Positions 47,682-56,384 of a DNA stretch of 64,000 nucleotides are shown one piece after another; within the stretch, counting starts at the first letter, position 1, and each line of letters starts with the position of its first letter. Origin of the DNA: Bin25 sp965221765 (lineage in GTDB: Bacteria > Bacteroidota > Bacteroidia > Flavobacteriales > Flavobacteriaceae); NCBI GenBank assembly GCA_965221765.1, contig OZ244911.1, positions 248,001 through 312,000 of the forward strand. Direction: 5' to 3'. The position numbers and the translations under genes were made by a program. The notes under the pieces were generated by a model. It was not told the DNA's origin. It searched no databases and saw nothing but the letters and a program-made list of their open reading frames with translations.

Positions 47682-50600
47682 ATGAACAAACACTTTTCTT
47701 ATTGTCTTTTCATAATCTGTTGTCATTTCGTTTTCGCACAAGACTATTGGACTGTTGCTAAAGCACCATCTTCACATTCAATTGATATGATAGAAGATCA
47801 ACATTGGAATTATTATCGGTTAAATCTAGAGATGTTTAATCAGAATATAAGAGAGAGAACTCAAAATAATATAGTCAAATTACCCAATGAAAATGGTGAG
47901 TTTGAATCATTTGAAATCCACGTTGTGAATGTATTATCACCAGCATTACAACAAAAGTATTTTCGAATCAAAACTTTTGAAGGTTGGAGTCTAACGAGAA
48001 AAGATGTAAAAGTTCGAATTACAGTATCAGGCCAAGGGCTTAATCAGTGGCTAATCTTACCAGATGGAAAACAATACTTTGTACAGCCAAGTTGGCTAGA
48101 CTCGGAATTGCATGTGGGGTATTTAAAATCAGAGAAACGACCAGCAGTCAATTGTCAAAAACATCGTGATTATGATGTGGTCAAATCAAAAGTCAACAAA
48201 CCATCTTCTAAAACTACTTTTAATACTAATAAATATATTTTGAGACTAGCTATTGCTGTAACTAGCGATTACACTCAAATATTTTCAGATAATGATGATA
48301 CCAATGGCACCAAAAAAGAAGATGCCTTTGCCGCAGTGGTTAGTACAATCAATAGAATCAATGAAATTTTTCGAAGAGATATTCAAATTGAATTTCAATT
48401 GGTATCAGATACCAATCTAATTTTTGATAATCCTGATACGGATCCTTTTGAAGAATTGGATGCCTTTGAAGCTGGTAGGGTCATCAGAGAGATTTTGCCT
48501 ATAGATAGTTATGATATAGGTCATGCCTTTGCTGCTCAAGGTCCCTATGGTGAAGCATGTACGGCATGTTTGTGTACTAGGATTAAGGCAGAAGGCTTAT
48601 CATCTCATAATTTTAAATCTGAAGATGGAAAAGAGTTTATGAATGATTTTTTTGATATTGATTTTGTCAGTCATGAAATAGGCCATCAATTAGGCGCTTG
48701 GCATACCTTTTCATTGTATGAAGAATATTTCAATGCAAATGTTGAACCCGCTAGTGGGTCTACCATCATGGGTTATGCAGGGGTTGCTAATGTCAATAAT
48801 ATTCAAGAAAATTCAAGTCCCTATTTTCATTTTAAATCTATTCAGCATATGCGAGGTCATTTGCTGTTTTCAGAATGTTTAAAACAAAAAGAGGCGATAA
48901 AACTAGAAAAATTAATCGTTGAAAATTTAGGACTCAGTTACGATATTCCAATGGGAACCCCTTTTGAACTTTCAATCCCTAATATTCAGATTCCACAGGA
49001 TTACAAAGTAATTTATAATTGGGAGCAACTTGATAATGGAACAGTCAATCGAGAAGACTTTCTTTCTACAAATCTTATTGGGTCTATTGCTCGATCTTAC
49101 CCACCTAAAAAAGCCCCGAATAGAATAATACCTCGTTTAGAACGAATAAAGTCTGGAAAATTAGCCGTGCAATCACCACCTAGTGAATTGGATACAAATC
49201 AATGGGAAACTGTTCCTGAGGTCGAAAGACATCTTAAGTGGGGATTATCAATGAGAGCAAATAAAGAAAAGGAATATGCCGTGTTTTTAGATTCTTTGTA
49301 CATCAATGTTTGGGAAAATGCAAGGGATTTTAAATTGAATTTAAATGAACAAGAACATCAAATATGGAAATCCGGTGAATTAAAAGAAATTTTTTGGAAT
49401 GTTGGGAAGACAGATCAATCCCCCATCAATACCACAAAGGTTGATATTTTACTATCGACCGATGGTGGTCTAAAGTATGATTATGTTCTTTCGAAAGACA
49501 CTCCCAATGATGGTCAAGAGATTGTTCGAGTTCCAGGAAATATTGAGACAGATGATGCGCGTATAAAAATTCTACCGACTAATTCGATTTATTTCTCGGT
49601 GAATCCGTTTCCCATCAATATTGTCAAAAGACCTTTTATACTAAGTATTGATCCGTTATATACCGTTTCATGTAATCAAGATGAGATTCAATTTAAATAT
49701 ACGATTGAACGGTATGATGGTTATGATGAGTCTATTGAATTGAACCTAGAGAATATTCCACAAGGGATTTGGGCAGAATTCAATCCTCAAGGAAATATGG
49801 AACGAGAGCAGGAAGGAAGTTTTATCCTTCGGGGATTAGATCAGCTTGAATTAGGATCTTATGATATTTCACTGAGAGCTGTTTCAAATTCTTTTGACTT
49901 TCAATTTCAATCAAGATTGGAAGTCAAAGGCTTAACCATAGATACGCCATTGCTTCTTGGTCCTATTGATAATCATCAACAAACTTCATTGACTCCATTA
50001 TTGCAATGGCAACCGATTCCTAATGCAGAAACGTATGTGATAGAGATTAGCAAAACATCTGATTTTCAGACACTTCTGTTAACTAGAAAAACGCGTGATA
50101 ATCAATTTTTAGTGCCCCAATTAGACTCTCTGAGCACGTATTATTGGCGAGTTAAAGCATTCAGCGATTGTAGTGAATCTACATATAGTTCAACTAGTGA
50201 ATTTACTACCGATGAATTGGTTTGTCAATCGGTTTCTTTTATCAATGAGCCCATAGAAATTCCATCGATTGGAATAAGAGAACTTTCATTTGTTATAGGC
50301 ATTGATACTGAAATTGTTGATGTGAATGTACTTCTGGATATAAATCATATTTTTTTAGAAGAATTAAACATATCATTAATTAGTCCACAGGGCATTCAAA
50401 TTCCCTTGATGTCAAGTAATAGAAAATCATTTGAGGAACGAATAAGAATCACTTTTGATCAACAAGCTGTAAATCATGTGTCGGAAGATCTTTTACAACA
50501 AGATGGGGTATACCGACCATTAGGAAATTTGAATCAATTGAACAATATCATTGCCAAAGGGGAGTGGAAAATTCGATTTTTTGATCGACAAGAAAATGTC

Positions 50601-51485
50601 GGGGGCACTATTTTTAATGCAACCCTTGATTTTTGCTTAAAAGGATCCCCAACCCCTGATACAGACCAAGATGGGATAAATGATTTAGATGATAACTGTC
50701 CTTCTGTGGCAAATCTTGATCAAAAGGATATTGATCGAAATGGTATTGGTGATTTGTGTGATTATCGCTCACCAAGAAACTTTACCATATCAAAAAAAGA
50801 TGTTAGTTGCCAAGGAAAATCCAATGGTGAAATTCAAATCCATGCTCGAGCTCCCCTGAATTATCAAGCATTAATTTCCGGCCCCAATAATTTTGAAAGG
50901 TTCATAAATTTTTCAGAATCCGTATCGCTTTCTAATTTGTCTCCAGGAGTCTATGATATGGTCATTCTCACGCAGACTTTTTCTAATTTCTTATATGAAT
51001 TTTCTGCCCAGATTGATGAACCATCCCCCTTATCAGTAGCCATTTCTATGAATAAAACGACCAATGATATAGAATTAAATTTACATGGAGCCAATGCTTA
51101 TACCATTGATTTTAATAGTGAGTCTTTTCAAACCACAGATTCTCAATATCGGTTTAGGGCAAAAAATTCATGGACTAAAATTCAAGTCAAAACAGATAAT
51201 CCCTGCCAAGGAATCTTTCAACAATGGATTAATACAGACAATAATCCAAAGGTTTTTCCCAATCCAGTGGATGATCAACTAAATGTGTTGCTTCCTAACA
51301 ATTCAATATTTAATATCCAATTATTTAATGCATCTGGTGACCTTTTAGCCCAGAAAAAAGATATTATAACAAATTCAAGCCCATTGATGCATTCGATTTC
51401 AATCAATGCATATCCTTCGGGGGTGTATGTTTTAGTGATTGAAAATAAACAGAGTAATCAGCAATTTAAAATCATTAAAAAATGA
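47682..51485 (+). CDS. Secreted reprolysin-like metalloprotease with P domain and type IX secretion C-terminal domain
   Basis: This 1267-residue protein has a signal peptide (YCLFIICCHFVFAQ) and an M12-type zinc protease domain at about 185-400 with the HEIGHQLGAWH zinc motif and a Met-turn-like TIMGYAG. An FN3-like domain is at about 755-845 (TPLLQWQPIPNAETYVIEIS). A proprotein-convertase P domain follows at about 850-985 (LNISLISPQGIQIPLMSS, GEWKIRFFDRQENVGGTIFN), then thrombospondin type 3-like Asp repeats (DTDQDGINDLDDNCPS). It ends with a type IX secretion sorting domain (VFPNPVDDQLNVLL, YPSGVYVLVIE). It is probably exported through the type IX pore to the surface or medium. The next gene overlaps its stop. 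Confidence 0.94.
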   Translation: MNKHFSYCLFIICCHFVFAQDYWTVAKAPSSHSIDMIEDQHWNYYRLNLEMFNQNIRERTQNNIVKLPNENGEFESFEIHVVNVLSPALQQKYFRIKTFEGWSLTRKDVKVRITVSGQGLNQWLILPDGKQYFVQPSWLDSELHVGYLKSEKRPAVNCQKHRDYDVVKSKVNKPSSKTTFNTNKYILRLAIAVTSDYTQIFSDNDDTNGTKKEDAFAAVVSTINRINEIFRRDIQIEFQLVSDTNLIFDNPDTDPFEELDAFEAGRVIREILPIDSYDIGHAFAAQGPYGEACTACLCTRIKAEGLSSHNFKSEDGKEFMNDFFDIDFVSHEIGHQLGAWHTFSLYEEYFNANVEPASGSTIMGYAGVANVNNIQENSSPYFHFKSIQHMRGHLLFSECLKQKEAIKLEKLIVENLGLSYDIPMGTPFELSIPNIQIPQDYKVIYNWEQLDNGTVNREDFLSTNLIGSIARSYPPKKAPNRIIPRLERIKSGKLAVQSPPSELDTNQWETVPEVERHLKWGLSMRANKEKEYAVFLDSLYINVWENARDFKLNLNEQEHQIWKSGELKEIFWNVGKTDQSPINTTKVDILLSTDGGLKYDYVLSKDTPNDGQEIVRVPGNIETDDARIKILPTNSIYFSVNPFPINIVKRPFILSIDPLYTVSCNQDEIQFKYTIERYDGYDESIELNLENIPQGIWAEFNPQGNMEREQEGSFILRGLDQLELGSYDISLRAVSNSFDFQFQSRLEVKGLTIDTPLLLGPIDNHQQTSLTPLLQWQPIPNAETYVIEISKTSDFQTLLLTRKTRDNQFLVPQLDSLSTYYWRVKAFSDCSESTYSSTSEFTTDELVCQSVSFINEPIEIPSIGIRELSFVIGIDTEIVDVNVLLDINHIFLEELNISLISPQGIQIPLMSSNRKSFEERIRITFDQQAVNHVSEDLLQQDGVYRPLGNLNQLNNIIAKGEWKIRFFDRQENVGGTIFNATLDFCLKGSPTPDTDQDGINDLDDNCPSVANLDQKDIDRNGIGDLCDYRSPRNFTISKKDVSCQGKSNGEIQIHARAPLNYQALISGPNNFERFINFSESVSLSNLSPGVYDMVILTQTFSNFLYEFSAQIDEPSPLSVAISMNKTTNDIELNLHGANAYTIDFNSESFQTTDSQYRFRAKNSWTKIQVKTDNPCQGIFQQWINTDNNPKVFPNPVDDQLNVLLPNNSIFNIQLFNASGDLLAQKKDIITNSSPLMHSISINAYPSGVYVLVIENKQSNQQFKIIKK

Positions 51486-52183
51486 TTTTTAATACCAATA
51501 GGTTTAGGATTTTAATGATGGGATTTGTTTTCATAGGACTAGACTGCTCATCCTCTATTGATCCACCCATACAACCGGCAGCTGCTATACTAGCTGCTCC
51601 TATTAGTGGTGATGTCTGTACAACGGCCACCGTATTAAATAATACGATCAGTCAAGTAAGATTTCAATGGTCGAATGCTCTTGATACAGATTCTTATCAG
51701 CTGGTCATCGAAAATCAATCAACCAATAACAAAATAACTAAACCGATGATAGCCAATACCATGTCAACCGTCGAATTAACTCGCGGATTTGCATATCGTT
51801 GGTGGATTATTACATCTAGTGAAAAAACAAGTAATACGGGCATGAGTGAAATATGGCAGTTTTATCTAGAAGGCGTCGAATCATCGGACTATATTCCTTT
51901 TTCTGCAATATTAATCGAGCCCACTCATAATCAGCGCATTGATTTACCGGTAGACCAAATTTTAAAATTTACTTGGCAGGGCAATGATTTAGATAATGAT
52001 ATTGATTATTATAATTTGTTTTTATCTGAAAATTTTCATTCTCAAACCATTGAAAATATCACTCAAGAAGAATTTTCTATGGAATTAAAACGAGGTACCA
52101 TCTATCAATGGTCTGTGAGGACTATTGATAAAAAAGGAAATACCTCATTTTCTGAAAGTCGGTTTTTTAATACTTCTAATTGA
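51482..52183 (+). CDS. Lipoprotein with two FN3-like domains, coupled to the protease gene
   Basis: This 233-residue protein starts inside the stop region of the protease gene (ATGA overlap at 51482-51485), so translation is probably coupled. A signal with lipid-anchor Cys is visible (LMMGFVFIGLDC). Two similar FN3-like units follow, each with an aromatic core of the form FQWSNALDTDSYQLVIENQ or FTWQGNDLDNDIDYYNLFLS and a RGxxYxW ending (RGFAYRWWI, RGTIYQWSV). The FN3-like domain in the protease has the same design. It may anchor or chaperone the protease at the surface, by inference from coupling alone. Confidence 0.8.
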   Translation: MIFNTNRFRILMMGFVFIGLDCSSSIDPPIQPAAAILAAPISGDVCTTATVLNNTISQVRFQWSNALDTDSYQLVIENQSTNNKITKPMIANTMSTVELTRGFAYRWWIITSSEKTSNTGMSEIWQFYLEGVESSDYIPFSAILIEPTHNQRIDLPVDQILKFTWQGNDLDNDIDYYNLFLSENFHSQTIENITQEEFSMELKRGTIYQWSVRTIDKKGNTSFSESRFFNTSN

Positions 52184-52605
52184 TAGAATGATACATCTCA
52201 ATAATATTATTGCCAAAGTCAATTTATTTTAAAAATAAGTTAAGTCTGCAGATAGTTTAAACTAGCACGAAGTGTACTCCAATAATGATTACGTCAGATC
52301 TGAGATCAAACCAATATTTTTTGGCGCGATATTTGAGGCATGTTCGTTATTACCTAACAAGGTGTTTACAGTGAGTAAAATAATAATTACCCCCCCCCCG
52401 AAAATCTTCTAGCGAGTTGCTATTCTAGAGCCCTTTGGCCTAGCAATCTATCTCTTTATTTTTTGTATTCCCATGGGGGCTTGATGCTGTATGGCATTCT
52501 AATGAACCTGGTAGGAATCCACGCATTTGAGGCTCTTACAGAGTCATTTCGGGGCTTTTGGCCAAGCCATCCAATACATTATAATCATGATTAATATTTT
52601 TTTAT
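52184..52605. other. Spacer with a 10-C tract
   Basis: No gene is visible. Ten consecutive C stand at 52390-52399. Base composition rises in GC toward the right end, in line with the GC-richer gene that starts at 52606. The promoter of that gene should lie here but is not evident. Confidence 0.5.
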
Positions 52606-52851
52606 ATGAAAAAACTTTTTATTCTGTTCACAGTAGTGGCCTTATTGGCTGCGGGCTGTAAGAACTATGATGACCGCTTTGATGACTTGAATGGTCAGAT
52701 TGCGGCATTAACCACCCAGGTCCAAACCCTCCAAGGGGTGGCCAGTCAGGTAACGGGTCTCCAGACCGAGATCAGTAATATCCGAGCCAGTATTCAAAGC
52801 GATATCACCACAGCGGTGGCAGGGGTCGTTCATGTTGCACTAGATAGTTGA
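52606..52851 (+). pseudogene. N-terminal fragment of a split coiled-coil lipoprotein
   Basis: The frame encodes 81 residues: a lipoprotein signal (ILFTVVALLAAGC, Cys at residue 18) and then a heptad-patterned coiled coil (FDDLNGQIAALTTQVQTLQG, VTGLQTEISNIRASIQSDI). Native sequence seems to end at about residue 74 (TTAVAGV). The last seven residues and the stop come from a foreign 25-bp repeat at 52829-52853. The matching downstream part resumes at 57848 (SNAQTALNDKITDLQDDL), in the same heptad style and in frame if the insert is removed. GC content is clearly higher than in neighbouring genes. Confidence 0.8.
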
Positions 52852-52853
52852 AC
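52829..52853 (+). repeat. 25-bp repeat, copy B, at the break in the split lipoprotein gene
   Basis: It is identical to 39189-39213. It supplies the premature stop of the N-terminal fragment. Only 5 bp (ATGAC) separate it from the 22-bp IS5-like end at 52859-52880, so two kinds of element end are packed together here. Confidence 0.7.
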
Positions 52854-52858
52854 ATGAC

Positions 52859-52880
52859 AAGACTTTTTAAGGAGCGACTA
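52859..52880 (+). repeat. Solitary 22-bp end of the IS5-like element (left copy)
   Basis: The 22 bp (AAGACTTTTTAAGGAGCG then ACTA) are identical, in the same orientation, to the right end of the IS5-like element at 57826-57847. No transposase sequence remains beside this copy. It marks the left side of the 5-kb insert and may be all that is left of a second element. Confidence 0.75.
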
Positions 52881-52900
52881 ACTAAAAAATCAACCAATCA

Positions 52901-55096
52901 ATGAAATATTTATCAATCTTATTATCGATGCCTGTGCTATTATGCTTTGTAATGGGGTGTCAAAAACGGGAACCAAACTCAATGCCGTTGGTTCCAATCC
53001 AAAACAACAATCCAGCCAGTCCATTTGAATCTGAATTAGAATTAGAGCCTATACTGGAACCCCGCTATGAGTACCAAGAAAAATATACCGAGGTGCAATT
53101 GGATTCTTTGGTAGCGGCTATTCTTTCAAAGAATCAAATGCCTGACAAGATTCAAACAACCGATAAGGATATTTATTATTCTGATAGGAATAACAGACAA
53201 GGTAAATGCGGTCTAGATCAAGATGGCAACCTTAGAAATCCTTTGTATTTAGATGCTAATGGCGTGACGATTAAAGCCCGAAAATGCAATCGAAATATGA
53301 TCGGAGAGAAATGGGAGTTAAACGGCGTGGAGTATGAAATCGTCAGTAATAAAAGGCTGAGATTTATGATTAAAAGGGGATGGGATATTAGCAAAGTGGT
53401 AACCACTTTTGTAACTAATATGAATCGGTTATTCACATCCGAGAGATTCGGTACACGTGGTGTTCGATATGATATTACTAGTTGGGATACCAGCCAGGTA
53501 ACCGACATGGGATATCTGTTTTATGGGCAACAGATTTTTAATCAAGATATTAGCAATTGGGATACCAGTCAAGTAAAGAATATGGTTCGAATGTTTCATC
53601 TTGCAGAATATTTTAACCAAGATATTGGCAACTGGGATACGAGTCAAGTGCAGGTAATGTATGGAATGTTTCGTGGTGCACAATATTTTAACCAAGATAT
53701 AGGAGGTTGGGATACGAGTAAGGTGCAAAGTATGGGGAGAATGTTTTATAGAGCAGGCTTGTTTAACCAAGATATAGGCGAGTGGGATACCAGTAAGGTT
53801 TTAGATATGAGTGATATGTTTTGTGATGCAAAATCATTTAACCAAGATATAGGCGAGTGGGATACCAGTAAGGTTTTAGATATGAGTGATATGTTTTGTG
53901 ATGCAAAATTATTTAACCAAGATATAGGCGAGTGGGATACCAGTAAGGTTTTAGATATGAGTGATATGTTTTGTGATGCAAAATCATTTAACCAAGATAT
54001 AGGCGAGTGGGATACCAGTAAGGTTTTAGATATGAGTGATATGTTTTGTGATGCAAAATCATTTAACCAAGATATAGGCGAGTGGGATACCAGTAAGGTT
54101 TTAGATATGAGTGATATGTTTTGTGATGCAAAATTATTTAACCAAGATATAGGCGAGTGGGATACCAGTAAGGTTTTAGATATGAGTGGTATGTTTTATA
54201 ATCTCTATTTTACAAATTCTAAAACGATGAAGTCTGATTCTGATTTTAACCAAGATATAGGGGATTGGGATACCAGTAAGGTCACCGATATGAGTTATAT
54301 GTTTAATCATGCAGAATTATTTAACCAAGATATTAGCAATTGGGATACGAGCCAAGTGCAAAGTATGGCTTTGATGTTTGGTAATGCAGAATTATTTAAC
54401 CAAGATATAGGAGATTGGAATACCAGTCGAGTAACCGATATGCGGGCTATGTTTAGTAATGCAGAATTATTTAACCAAGATATAGGAGATTGGGATACGA
54501 GTCAGGTAACTGATATGAGTTCTATGTTTAGTAATGCAGAATTATTTAACCAAGATATAGGGGATTGGGATACCAGTAAGGTCACCAATATGGCTTTTAT
54601 GTTTCAAGAGGCTACAAGTTTTAACCAAGATATCGGGGACTGGGATACGAGCCAGGTAACCAATATGGCTTTTATGTTTGGTCGGCGTCCAAATGCTCGC
54701 CCTTCTCGTATTTATTATTGGGGGGATCCCAATTGGGTTCCAAATCCGGCTATAAGTTTTAACCAAGATATAGGGGATTGGGATACCAGTAAGGTCACCG
54801 ATATGAGTTATATGTTTAGTAATGCAGAATTATTTAACCAAGATATAGGGGATTGGGATACCAGTAAGGTCACCAATATGAGTTATATGTTTTATGGAGC
54901 CAAATCATTTAACCAAGATATTGGTAATTGGAATACCAGCCAAGTGCAAGGTATGGGGTATATGTTTTATAGAGCCACATCTAACCAAGACCTTAGTCAG
55001 TGGAATGTCAGCAATGTATTATATTGTTTTAATTTCTATGCTACTGTATTTGGACGAGAACACCGCTTGCCTAAATTCAAATGCACCTTATATTGA
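52901..55096 (+). CDS. BspA-like surface lipoprotein with many DUF285 repeats (copy 2)
   Basis: This 731-residue protein has a lipoprotein signal (SMPVLLCFVMGC, Cys at residue 20), then the family head module (NPLYLDANGVTIKARKCNRN, ELNGVEYEIVSNKRL) at about 110-160, then about 18 DUF285 repeats of 25 residues (FNQDIGxWDTSKVxxMxxMF) to near the end. The middle units (53762-54136) are identical at DNA level apart from one variable codon. Two units are interrupted by short unique loops (near 54195-54240 and 54685-54760). It closes with a divergent unit ending NVLYCFNFYA, like the last unit of copy 1. Surface adhesion is the likely role by family analogy. Confidence 0.92.
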   Translation: MKYLSILLSMPVLLCFVMGCQKREPNSMPLVPIQNNNPASPFESELELEPILEPRYEYQEKYTEVQLDSLVAAILSKNQMPDKIQTTDKDIYYSDRNNRQGKCGLDQDGNLRNPLYLDANGVTIKARKCNRNMIGEKWELNGVEYEIVSNKRLRFMIKRGWDISKVVTTFVTNMNRLFTSERFGTRGVRYDITSWDTSQVTDMGYLFYGQQIFNQDISNWDTSQVKNMVRMFHLAEYFNQDIGNWDTSQVQVMYGMFRGAQYFNQDIGGWDTSKVQSMGRMFYRAGLFNQDIGEWDTSKVLDMSDMFCDAKSFNQDIGEWDTSKVLDMSDMFCDAKLFNQDIGEWDTSKVLDMSDMFCDAKSFNQDIGEWDTSKVLDMSDMFCDAKSFNQDIGEWDTSKVLDMSDMFCDAKLFNQDIGEWDTSKVLDMSGMFYNLYFTNSKTMKSDSDFNQDIGDWDTSKVTDMSYMFNHAELFNQDISNWDTSQVQSMALMFGNAELFNQDIGDWNTSRVTDMRAMFSNAELFNQDIGDWDTSQVTDMSSMFSNAELFNQDIGDWDTSKVTNMAFMFQEATSFNQDIGDWDTSQVTNMAFMFGRRPNARPSRIYYWGDPNWVPNPAISFNQDIGDWDTSKVTDMSYMFSNAELFNQDIGDWDTSKVTNMSYMFYGAKSFNQDIGNWNTSQVQGMGYMFYRATSNQDLSQWNVSNVLYCFNFYATVFGREHRLPKFKCTLY
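53762..54190 (+). repeat. 75-bp exact tandem repeats inside BspA-like copy 2
   Basis: Units start at 53762, 53837, 53912, 53987, 54062 and 54137. Each encodes FNQDIGEWDTSKVLDMSDMF then CDAK plus Ser or Leu; the only difference seen between full units is TCA versus TTA in the last codon, in the order S, L, S, S, L. The sixth unit diverges after LDMSG. Such identity means very recent copying, and unit number probably changes readily by recombination or slippage without breaking the frame. Confidence 0.93.
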
Positions 55097-55245
55097 TTAT
55101 AGGGATAGTCTACTAAAACCTTGGGATGTTAGAGAGTGGAGTGTTATTAGCTCCAATTAGTTAGAAAAGGATAAAGATTCTGAGAATTGGTTTGTAAAAT
55201 CTCACTAGACTTATAAAAACTTTCAAGGAGTATATTATCCAATAG

Positions 55246-56082
55246 ATGAAATTTCTAACAATTGTATCAATATCCGTTCTGATTTTACTAGTAATGGGGT
55301 GTCAAAAAAATGAATCCAGTTCAGATTCTAATAAACCAAGTTCAGATGAATCAAGTTTATTTTGCAATAAAGACCAAAATCCTTTGTATCTAGATGATAA
55401 TGGCGTGACGATTAAAGCCCGAAAATGCAATCGAGATATGATAGGTGAGAAATGGGAGTTTCGAGGTGAGATTTATGAGATTGTGGATAATGAATCATTG
55501 AGAGAAATGGTTAAAAATGATGAGGATTATAGTAAAGTAGTAACCACTTCGGTAACCAATATGAATTGGTTATTTTCTGGTAGAGATTTTGTTCGATATG
55601 ATATTACTAGTTGGGATACCAGCCAAGTAACCACTATGTGGAGTATGTTTGTTGGGGCAGAATCATTTAACCAAGATATAGGCGAGTGGGATACCAGCCA
55701 AGTAATCGATATGGGAGGTATGTTTTATGAAGCCAAATCATTTAACCAAGATATAGGGGATTGGGATACCAGTAAGGTATTAGATGTGAGGTGGATGTTT
55801 TATCAAGCTGATAGTTTTAACCAAGATATAGGGGATTGGGATACCAGTAAGGTATTAGATGTGAGGTGGATGTTTTATCAAGCTGATAGTTTTAACCAAG
55901 ATATAGGCGAGTGGAATACGAGCGAGGTAACCCGTATGGATGAGATGTTTAAGGATGCAAAATCATTTGACCAAGATATTAGTGGTTGGAGTGTCAATAA
56001 TGTTAAAAATTGTTCTTTTTTTTCTAATCGTTCAAGCTTAAGTCAAGCCTATCATCCTACCTTTAGGAATTGCACCCCATAA
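55246..56082 (+). CDS. BspA-like surface lipoprotein with DUF285 repeats (copy 3, short)
   Basis: This 278-residue protein has the family signal (SVLILLVMGCQKN, Cys at residue 19), a short Ser/Asp linker, the head module (NPLYLDDNGVTIKARKCNRD, GEIYEIVDNESLREMV) and about six DUF285 repeats. Two adjacent repeats are identical at protein level (DWDTSKVLDVRWMFYQADSF, at 55755-55900). The ending SVNNVKNCSFF resembles the final units of copies 1 and 2. It lies 149 bp after copy 2, and no obvious terminator separates them, so both may be co-expressed. Confidence 0.9.
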   Translation: MKFLTIVSISVLILLVMGCQKNESSSDSNKPSSDESSLFCNKDQNPLYLDDNGVTIKARKCNRDMIGEKWEFRGEIYEIVDNESLREMVKNDEDYSKVVTTSVTNMNWLFSGRDFVRYDITSWDTSQVTTMWSMFVGAESFNQDIGEWDTSQVIDMGGMFYEAKSFNQDIGDWDTSKVLDVRWMFYQADSFNQDIGDWDTSKVLDVRWMFYQADSFNQDIGEWNTSEVTRMDEMFKDAKSFDQDISGWSVNNVKNCSFFSNRSSLSQAYHPTFRNCTP

Positions 56083-56384
56083 GGTCTATGAATATAGATG
56101 TGGAGGTTTTTTAATCGATTGTTTTTTGTTTTTAGACGATATTAAATTCAAAACGAGATGAAAACACAAGAGTTTTGCACCTAAGGGATGCATTGGAATT
56201 TTATCAATGAGGATTGATTACTCGTAGATAAAAGAAAAAATTGGTATATCATCATTTGAGTAAAAAGAGGTCTAAAATGACCACAGAAGAATGAAATTGA
56301 AGTTTTAAGGTTGTCAATATTTCGAAAGCCTATTGCTACCGAGGGCTTCTTGAGTTTTTCCATTGATCACCGATTTTACGTATT

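Noticed and set aside
53762..54190. Regularly spaced direct repeats that could suggest a CRISPR array
   Set aside because: The 75-bp units are contiguous, in one open frame, and encode DUF285 repeats; there are no unique spacers and no cas genes in the window.
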